From Clostridiales bacterium (GTDB lineage Bacteria > Bacillota > Clostridia > Oscillospirales > Acutalibacteraceae), in contig JAAZFZ010000148.1 of the NCBI GenBank assembly GCA_012511485.1, forward strand, positions 1 to 11,059: a DNA stretch of 11,059 bases, read 5' to 3'. Positions 7,246 through 11,059 of the stretch are shown piece after piece (the stretch's first letter is position 1; every line of letters starts with the position of its first letter). Below the pieces are notes generated by a model. The model was not told where the DNA came from. It searched no databases and worked only from the letters and a program-made list of their open reading frames with translations. The position numbers and the translations under genes were made by a program.

Positions 7246-7267
7246 CAAAAAACGAGTCAGTTTTTTG
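7246..7267 (+). terminator. Possible weak terminator hairpin after the head module
   Basis: CAAAAAAC (7246-7253) pairs with GTTTTTTG (7260-7267) around a six-base loop, so the 3' arm contains a run of six T. The stem is weak because it is almost all A-T, but it lies just after the larger hairpin and could help end plus-strand head-gene transcripts. A TTGAAAA/TTTTCAA inverted repeat lies immediately before it (7234-7248), overlapping slightly. Confidence 0.35.
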
Positions 7268-7378
7268 CTTATAAGTTTCTCGCGTCGTCATCTTTTTTGT
7301 GTGCATTTCATTAATTTTGCTTGCTTATGTAACACATCAATTGTAATCCTACAAATATTCCGGTTGAAGGATTAACAG

Positions 7379-7413
7379 TAACTTGATTTAACCAAAATTT
7401 TTATATCAAGTTA
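7379..7413 (-). repeat. Inverted repeat at the 3' end of the transporter gene, possible terminator
   Basis: TAACTTGAT (7379-7387) is the exact reverse complement of ATCAAGTTA (7405-7413), with a 17-base loop. The right arm includes the transporter's TAA stop codon, so the structure would sit at the very end of the minus-strand operon. There is no U-run after it in the minus direction, so its role as a terminator is uncertain. Confidence 0.35.
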
Positions 7414-8640
7414 ATATTGCTTGTGGACGATTCCGCTTACGGAACAAATGATATTAATAATTGTCCCACATAATGCAATGATACACCAAGTGATAATGGT
7501 TGTTTTCCAACCAAAGTTATCGCTCAATGCTGCTATGCCATAAGAGGAAATCGCACTACCTGCGTATGTAAAAGCGTTTAATATACCGGAAACAGTTGCA
7601 ATATGCCCTGTGTTTTTAAAACGTGCCGGCAATACGCTAATTAGCATAAGGTTAATTCCATGCATACAACCCGTAATAATCGCCATTATCAGAATAGAAA
7701 CTACTACATGTGAGGAGAAAACAACGATTAAAACGGAAGAACAAAAAAGCGACAAAACCCAGATGGATGCTGATGCTTTTACCTCGCTCTTTGCTAATTT
7801 ATGTACATACGAAGCAACGACTACACATATAACAGAAAACACCGGCAGTATCGCTGTGCTTAATATAGAAATGGATGTTCCAAAATGATAAGTATCATTG
7901 ATATATGACGGCATCCAAGTGGTTATTCCGTCGCGCAAAATTCCCTGAAGCAAAATAATCATCATGATGGGAATTAAACCTGAATGTAAAAGTAGTGTGC
8001 GAAAATTCATCGGAGTAAAAATAGGCTCCGTAGTAGTTCCTTCGTTAATGATATGGCTTGCTGAAGTAAGTCTATTGACCATAAATAGCCATAGAAAGCC
8101 CACCGCAAATCCCCAGATTGCTGTAAGAAGAAATACGGCTCTCCAACCGGAAAACTTGATACATAACGGTACAATCAAATAAATGACGATTGTAGCAACA
8201 GAAGCCGACGCCGACACCACAACACAGGTCTTTTTGTACTTGTCTGGCGATAAATTCTCAGACATAATACGCGTCAGCGGAGGCCATAGCATAGACTGTG
8301 CAAAGCCGTTTATGCACCAGATTGCCGTCATAAAATATACATTGCTTAATGTGAACATAATGAGGTTGCAAACGGATGTTATCAATAAACCGAGGAAAAT
8401 CATAGTTCGCGGCTTTATATGATCACCAATAATTCCGCTAATTATCTGCCCTATTCCATAGGTTATAAAGCTACCTGTAACCGCCATACTTGCTGAAGTT
8501 TTCGTTATACCGAGTGATATAACGATTTGAGCTATTGCGGCCGCATAATTTATACGCGTGACATAGCTTGAAAAATAGATAAGACAGCATAGACCACAGA
8601 ATACAACTGTTTTGCGGCTTCTTGCTTTTCCAAAGCTCAT
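7411..8640 (-). CDS. MFS transporter, organophosphate:phosphate antiporter (OPA/GlpT-like) family
   Basis: A 409-residue integral membrane protein with about twelve hydrophobic segments, the normal size for the major facilitator superfamily. Several features place it near the organophosphate antiporters: YVTRINYA (Arg29), where GlpT has its first phosphate-binding Arg; GDHIKPRTM (72-80) as the loop 2-3 motif A; NGFAQSMLWPP (111-121); and GILRDGITTWMPSYI (233-247), with Arg236 where GlpT has its second phosphate-binding Arg. By family, it would import a phosphorylated compound in exchange for inorganic phosphate. Its ATG overlaps the stop of the phosphodiesterase gene by four bases, so the two are translationally coupled. 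The substrate cannot be read from the sequence; glycerol-phosphate-, hexose-phosphate- or phosphodiester-like molecules are candidates. Confidence 0.8.
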   Translation of the reverse strand: MSFGKARSRKTVVFCGLCCLIYFSSYVTRINYAAAIAQIVISLGITKTSASMAVTGSFITYGIGQIISGIIGDHIKPRTMIFLGLLITSVCNLIMFTLSNVYFMTAIWCINGFAQSMLWPPLTRIMSENLSPDKYKKTCVVVSASASVATIVIYLIVPLCIKFSGWRAVFLLTAIWGFAVGFLWLFMVNRLTSASHIINEGTTTEPIFTPMNFRTLLLHSGLIPIMMIILLQGILRDGITTWMPSYINDTYHFGTSISILSTAILPVFSVICVVVASYVHKLAKSEVKASASIWVLSLFCSSVLIVVFSSHVVVSILIMAIITGCMHGINLMLISVLPARFKNTGHIATVSGILNAFTYAGSAISSYGIAALSDNFGWKTTIITWCIIALCGTIINIICSVSGIVHKQY

Positions 8641-9413
8641 ATTAACGGTTTACCTTCCCATTCATCGGCAGCTTGCACACCGAGCAATTTAGTAACCGTA
8701 GGTGCAATATCAATGATATTGGCATCTTTAGGTTGTGAATTCGGATTAAACGCCTTCCCTTTTAAGAAAAGCGGAATGGTCATATCCTCCGGAATTTCAC
8801 TGCCATGTGAACGGCCATGGCCTCCATGGTCAGCAGTTATTATGATTGCATAATCATCCGGAATAGATTTTACAATCCTTTCAATACAGTCCCAGGATTC
8901 ATATACTGCTTTTATGTATTCTTCAGTCATCCAACCATAGTCGTGGCCAATCGCATCTGTATACCCTAAATACAAAAATGTAAAATCCGGATTTGACTTA
9001 TTTATGTACTTAATAGCTTCGTCAGTAATCTTTTGGTTTGCTGCCTTGTAGGTATAAATGTGGCCTGAAACATAGCAACCGCAAGCAATAGAATCCGGCT
9101 TTGCCAAATCTCTCAACTCGCCCCAATTATAAAAGAACCCACAGGATTTATTGCTTTGTCGTAATTGTTCAAAAAGTCCGTTTATCGGACGAACCTGCGG
9201 CATATAGGTGTTAGTAAGAATTCCGTGTCTGTCAGGTGTAACACTATGAAAAAGTGACATATGGCAGGGCAAGGTCACACTGGGCATAACTGTTCGAGCT
9301 TCAGCTGTATAACTTGCGTTTTCTATCAGTCTCTTTATAAATGGATGTCCGCATACTTCAAGGCTGTCCGGGCGCATTCCGTCAACTAAAATTAATAATA
9401 CTTTTTCACTCAT
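8637..9413 (-). CDS. Alkaline-phosphatase-superfamily phosphodiesterase / nucleotide pyrophosphatase-like hydrolase
   Basis: A 258-residue enzyme of the type I phosphodiesterase/nucleotide pyrophosphatase branch. The two-metal site is visible: Asp11 in LVDGMRPD, the likely nucleophile Thr47 in PSVTLPCHMSL, Asp153 and His157 in YTDAIGHDYG, Asp195-His196 in TADHGGHG, and His203 in RSHG. The HGILTN turn (63-68) is also typical. There is no signal peptide or membrane anchor, so it should act in the cytoplasm. It is compact compared with secreted NPP enzymes. AGGAG lies eight bases before ATG 9413, and the gene sits between a DeoR regulator (11-base gap) and an organophosphate-type transporter (4-base overlap). 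This suggests it cleaves the imported substrate. Phosphodiester, pyrophosphate or phosphonate hydrolysis are all possible in this superfamily. Confidence 0.8.
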   Translation of the reverse strand: MSEKVLLILVDGMRPDSLEVCGHPFIKRLIENASYTAEARTVMPSVTLPCHMSLFHSVTPDRHGILTNTYMPQVRPINGLFEQLRQSNKSCGFFYNWGELRDLAKPDSIACGCYVSGHIYTYKAANQKITDEAIKYINKSNPDFTFLYLGYTDAIGHDYGWMTEEYIKAVYESWDCIERIVKSIPDDYAIIITADHGGHGRSHGSEIPEDMTIPLFLKGKAFNPNSQPKDANIIDIAPTVTKLLGVQAADEWEGKPLI

Positions 9414-9424
9414 TTTAAAAACTC

Positions 9425-10183
9425 CTATCTGATAATATCAACATGATTGTCTTTGTAAATGTTATAAATTTCGTCCGATAGTTCATCGTCGGTAATTAAA
9501 TGATAAGAAAATAGGTCACAAAGCTTGATTACAGCAGATGTTTCAAACTTTGAACTGTCTGCCAGAATAAATACTTCATCAGCATTTTGCATATAAGCTT
9601 TTTGCACATCAACAAGGTCATGCACAAAAACACCAGCACCTTGTTGCAAGGATATGGCGGATGGAAAAATAAAAGCTTTTTGAAAATGAAGATGTCGGAT
9701 AGCGTCCTGAGTGATATGTCCGTAAAAAGCTTGCTCTTCCTTCAAATATTGACCGCCTGTCTGGATAAGTGTGAAGCTCTCTTTTTCCGAAAGAAAATTC
9801 AACACCTCCGGTGAGTTAGTAACGACGGTTAGATGATTAAATACCTGCTTTATCGCAGCGGCAAGCTCCATTGCTGTACTGCCACTGTCTATAGCAATCA
9901 CATCATTTTCTTTAATAAATTTGCATGCTGTTTTAGAAAGGCGCAATTTTTGTTGCTTGTGTTCGGTTATTCTGGTGCAGAGAGAAAAAAATGAATCTAC
10001 CTTTTTGCAGGAAATAGCTCCGCCGTGTACTCTTGTCAAAGCATTTTGCTGTTCAAGATATTCAAGGTCACGACGAACCGTTTCAATGGAAACGCCAAAT
10101 AATTTCATTAATTCTGATACGGTTACAGAAGCCTTTTGATTTAGAATTTTTAATATTTTTTCATATCGTTCATTTGCAAACAA
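9425..10183 (-). CDS. DeoR-family transcriptional regulator
   Basis: A 252-residue repressor-type regulator. The N-terminal winged helix-turn-helix (about residues 20-57) carries VTVSELMKLFGVSIETVRRD and then LTRVHGGAI, the DeoR signature. The C-terminal sensor domain has DSGSTAMELA (about 99-108) and VTNSPEV (about 121-127), the usual sugar-phosphate-binding loops. The start is set at TTG 10183: GGAGG (plus-strand CCTCC at 10193-10197) is eight bases upstream, and the length fits the family. The longer in-frame ATG at 10222 would lie inside the promoter (-10 at 10214-10219) and so cannot be on the transcript. First gene of the operon, likely controlling itself and the downstream hydrolase and transporter in response to a phosphorylated sugar or polyol. 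Confidence 0.88.
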   Translation of the reverse strand: MFANERYEKILKILNQKASVTVSELMKLFGVSIETVRRDLEYLEQQNALTRVHGGAISCKKVDSFFSLCTRITEHKQQKLRLSKTACKFIKENDVIAIDSGSTAMELAAAIKQVFNHLTVVTNSPEVLNFLSEKESFTLIQTGGQYLKEEQAFYGHITQDAIRHLHFQKAFIFPSAISLQQGAGVFVHDLVDVQKAYMQNADEVFILADSSKFETSAVIKLCDLFSYHLITDDELSDEIYNIYKDNHVDIIR

Positions 10184-10186
10184 ATG
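10171..10186. repeat. Short palindrome over the DeoR start codon
   Basis: CATTTG (10171-10176) and CAAATG (10181-10186) form an inverted repeat around a four-base loop that spans the proposed TTG start at 10183. It could be an RNA hairpin that lowers initiation or part of an autoregulatory site; such a short palindrome may also be chance. Confidence 0.3.
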
Positions 10187-10212
10187 CAACCACCTCCACA
10201 TAGATGCAACCA
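10184..10212. promoter_or_regulatory. Putative DeoR operator: two direct 9-base repeats 20 bases apart
   Basis: ATGCAACCA occurs at 10184-10192 and again at 10204-10212, exactly 20 bases apart (about two helical turns). The first copy overlaps the translation initiation region and the second lies at the predicted transcription start, just downstream of the -10 box. Direct repeats in such a place are common for DeoR-family autoregulation. The assignment is inferred; no binding motif for this protein is known to me. Confidence 0.45.
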
Positions 10213-10213
10213 T

Positions 10214-10242
10214 ATAGTACACGGATAGATTGTAAATGTCAA
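10214..10242 (-). promoter_or_regulatory. Sigma-A (sigma-70) type promoter of the DeoR operon
   Basis: On the minus strand, TTGACA (10242-10237) is a perfect -35 box and TACTAT (10219-10214) a good -10 box, with an ideal 17-base spacer. Transcription would start near 10207 and give a short leader before the GGAGG and TTG start of the regulator gene. This is the clearest promoter in the window. Confidence 0.8.
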
Positions 10243-10283
10243 TTGTTAAAACTACTGCTTTTTATAATGTATATTTAAAGATC

Positions 10284-10439
10284 TTGAACATTGATAATAT
10301 GGCAAGGGAGCTAATTGATTTCATTACCGTGTCCGAGTTCAACAAGGTAGATGGAAAGACCATGCAGGACGTTACAATAAATCATAAGTTTGTCGGCAAT
10401 CTCGAGCGTCTTTCAGGCAAAGGAAAAGACGCTGCATAA
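10284..10439 (+). pseudogene. C-terminal remnant of a large serine recombinase
   Basis: The frame encodes ARELIDFITVSEFNKVDGK and then VTINHKFVGNLE. This matches the extreme C-terminal motif (ELId.I.V......dgk....i.i.y.FvG) of large serine recombinases of Clostridia mobile elements (DUF4368-type end). Only about 50 residues remain. The catalytic resolvase domain and the zinc ribbon/recombinase domain are missing, and the upstream sequence is the divergent DeoR promoter. An ATG at 10236 is in frame but has no ribosome binding site and overlaps the -35 box of that promoter. I regard it as a broken leftover. Resemblance is by pattern over a short stretch, so confidence is moderate. Confidence 0.55.
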
Positions 10440-10460
10440 GAAAAATCCTATGCAGCATCT
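10427..10460 (+). repeat. Stem-loop at the end of the recombinase remnant
   Basis: GCTGCATA (10431-10438) pairs perfectly with TATGCAGC (10449-10456). After one mismatch, AGA (10427-10429) pairs with TCT (10458-10460). The left arm overlaps the stop codon of the recombinase remnant. No T-run follows, so it may be a degenerate terminator or part of the recombination region of the lost element. Confidence 0.5.
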
Positions 10461-10468
10461 CAATGGTT

Positions 10469-10506
10469 TCAGTAATGACGAACCGTCTAAAATTGGTCAT
10501 TACTGA
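10469..10506. repeat. 11-bp perfect inverted repeat between convergent genes
   Basis: TCAGTAATGAC (10469-10479) is the exact reverse complement of GTCATTACTGA (10496-10506), with a 16-base loop. It lies between the plus-strand recombinase remnant and the minus-strand surface protein gene. It could be a bidirectional transcription end or a recombination-associated site. There is no strong T-run on either side. Confidence 0.55.
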
Positions 10507-10556
10507 GTGGCAAAGAACTCGAGTTTGATACAAAATTCAATCTAGAGTAGGAACGT

Positions 10557-11059
10557 TTACAAATTTTTATATGGCATTTTTTTGCGACGTTTTACAACTA
10601 TAGCCTGTATAACAATTATAGCAAGTACGCTAATTCCAAGCATAACCCAAAGAGCTGAATTTGTGGATTCCCCCGTCTGCGGATTCGAGACGGAATCAGG
10701 ATCAGTATCGGAGTCGGAACCTGAATCGGCTATCTTTATAAAGGACCCCGGTTTCGCCCAAGCGGTGTTTGTTCCGTCTGTAAAGGTGTAATAGCCCTCA
10801 TAGACGGATTCTTCACTGCGCTCACTTTCCTCCACGGGCATGGCTTCTATCCGCAGGGGCGTGAAGGCGGTGATTTTGCCATCGGCTTTTACCATCGCTC
10901 CTACGACAGGATCGACCAGATCCCATGCCGATACGCTGATTCCCGTGCCATCTTTGCCCTTGGAGGTAATATCGCCGTATATATGAACCAAAGCGCCAGT
11001 CACGGATACCGCTGTTGCGCCCTCATCCGTTACCGTTATATTGCCATGTACGCATACAT
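10557..11059 (-). CDS. Partial cell-wall-anchored surface protein (NPQTG sortase motif), 5' end outside window
   Basis: The reading frame is open to the right edge, so only the last 166 residues are seen; GTG at 11003 is an internal codon. The C-terminus has all parts of a sortase signal: an Ser/Asp-rich spacer (SGSDSDTDPDSVS), NPQTG, a hydrophobic segment of about 20 residues (ALWVMLGISVLAIIVIQAIV) and a KRRKK tail. The N-terminal part visible has repeated beta-type units: VHGNITVTDEGATAVSVTGA followed by VHIYGDITSKGKDGTGISVS. They look like tandem repeats found in large surface proteins of gut Firmicutes. The protein should be exported and linked to peptidoglycan by a sortase. The ligand or role of the missing N-terminus is unknown. 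It converges on the recombinase remnant. Confidence 0.8.
   Translation of the reverse strand, partial: VCVHGNITVTDEGATAVSVTGALVHIYGDITSKGKDGTGISVSAWDLVDPVVGAMVKADGKITAFTPLRIEAMPVEESERSEESVYEGYYTFTDGTNTAWAKPGSFIKIADSGSDSDTDPDSVSNPQTGESTNSALWVMLGISVLAIIVIQAIVVKRRKKMPYKNL

Larger units (their letters stand above)
7134..7410. other. Non-coding junction between head module and metabolic operon
   Basis: A 277-base stretch between two converging transcription units. No open frame has a ribosome binding site or a recognisable product. It holds a long imperfect hairpin, a short A/T hairpin ending in six T, and an inverted repeat that overlaps the transporter's stop codon. It separates GC-richer phage genes from AT-richer neighbouring genes and may be the right edge of the phage-derived segment. 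Confidence 0.55.

Noticed and set aside
7033..7314. Plus-strand frame of 93 codons running past the last head gene
   Set aside because: It has no ribosome binding site, overlaps the fibre-like gene in another frame and reads through the hairpin region; composition is not protein-like.
7134..7410. tRNA gene or attachment site at the right edge of the phage genes
   Set aside because: No cloverleaf, CCA end or direct repeat shared with the left edge could be seen; only inverted repeats are present.
10184..10222. Longer DeoR regulator starting at ATG 10222
   Set aside because: That start lies within the promoter, upstream of the predicted transcription start; TTG 10183 has an ideal ribosome binding site.
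10236..10439. Complete small gene of 67 codons
   Set aside because: It has no ribosome binding site, its first codons overlap a minus-strand -35 box, and its C-terminus looks like the end of a much larger recombinase.
1..11059. CRISPR array
   Set aside because: No regularly spaced direct repeats of 25-40 bases were found in the window.

Overview
The window looks like a chromosomal segment of a low-to-moderate GC Gram-positive anaerobe, most likely a gut Clostridia (Oscillospiraceae/Lachnospiraceae-like). The reasons are the strong AGGAGG-type ribosome binding sites, a sigma-A type promoter, a DeoR/OPA-transporter operon, a sortase-anchored surface protein with an NPQTG motif, and phage head genes of the type found in Clostridia prophages. 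This placement is inference; no taxonomic marker gene is present.

Region 1 (1-240) is an extremely AT-rich leader (about 13% G+C over the first 150 bases) ending in a terminator-like hairpin. Region 2 (241-7133) is a compact, unidirectional plus-strand phage head module of nine genes: small terminase, large terminase, portal, HK97-type prohead protease with a zinc-binding-like insertion and scaffold-like tail, capsid cement protein, major capsid protein, head-tail connector, head closure protein, and a last gene joining a neck/tail-terminator-like N-terminus to a tail-fibre-like C-terminus. All frames are open, with gaps of at most about 40 bases and several 4-base overlaps. Two genes appear to start at unusual codons (ATA at 3200, CTG at 6291). 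No tail tube, sheath, tape measure, baseplate, lysis or integrase gene follows. The module stops at a long inverted repeat and the neighbouring genes begin.

Region 3 (7134-7410) is non-coding and holds several inverted repeats. Region 4 (7411-10242) is a minus-strand operon read right to left: a sigma-A promoter with putative operator repeats, a DeoR-family regulator, a cytoplasmic alkaline-phosphatase-superfamily phosphodiesterase, and an organophosphate:phosphate antiporter-like transporter. Together they suggest uptake and intracellular cleavage of a phosphorylated compound under control of a sugar-phosphate-type sensor.

Region 5 (10284-10556) holds the C-terminal stub of a large serine recombinase and two strong inverted repeats, likely the scar of an old mobile element. 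Region 6 (10557 to the right edge) is the 3' end of a minus-strand gene for a cell-wall-anchored surface protein.

The most interesting item is the self-contained head-only module. Its gene content resembles capsid-forming phage satellites (cf-PICIs, which make their own heads and borrow helper tails) or a domesticated particle. A prophage that has lost its tail genes is the plain alternative.
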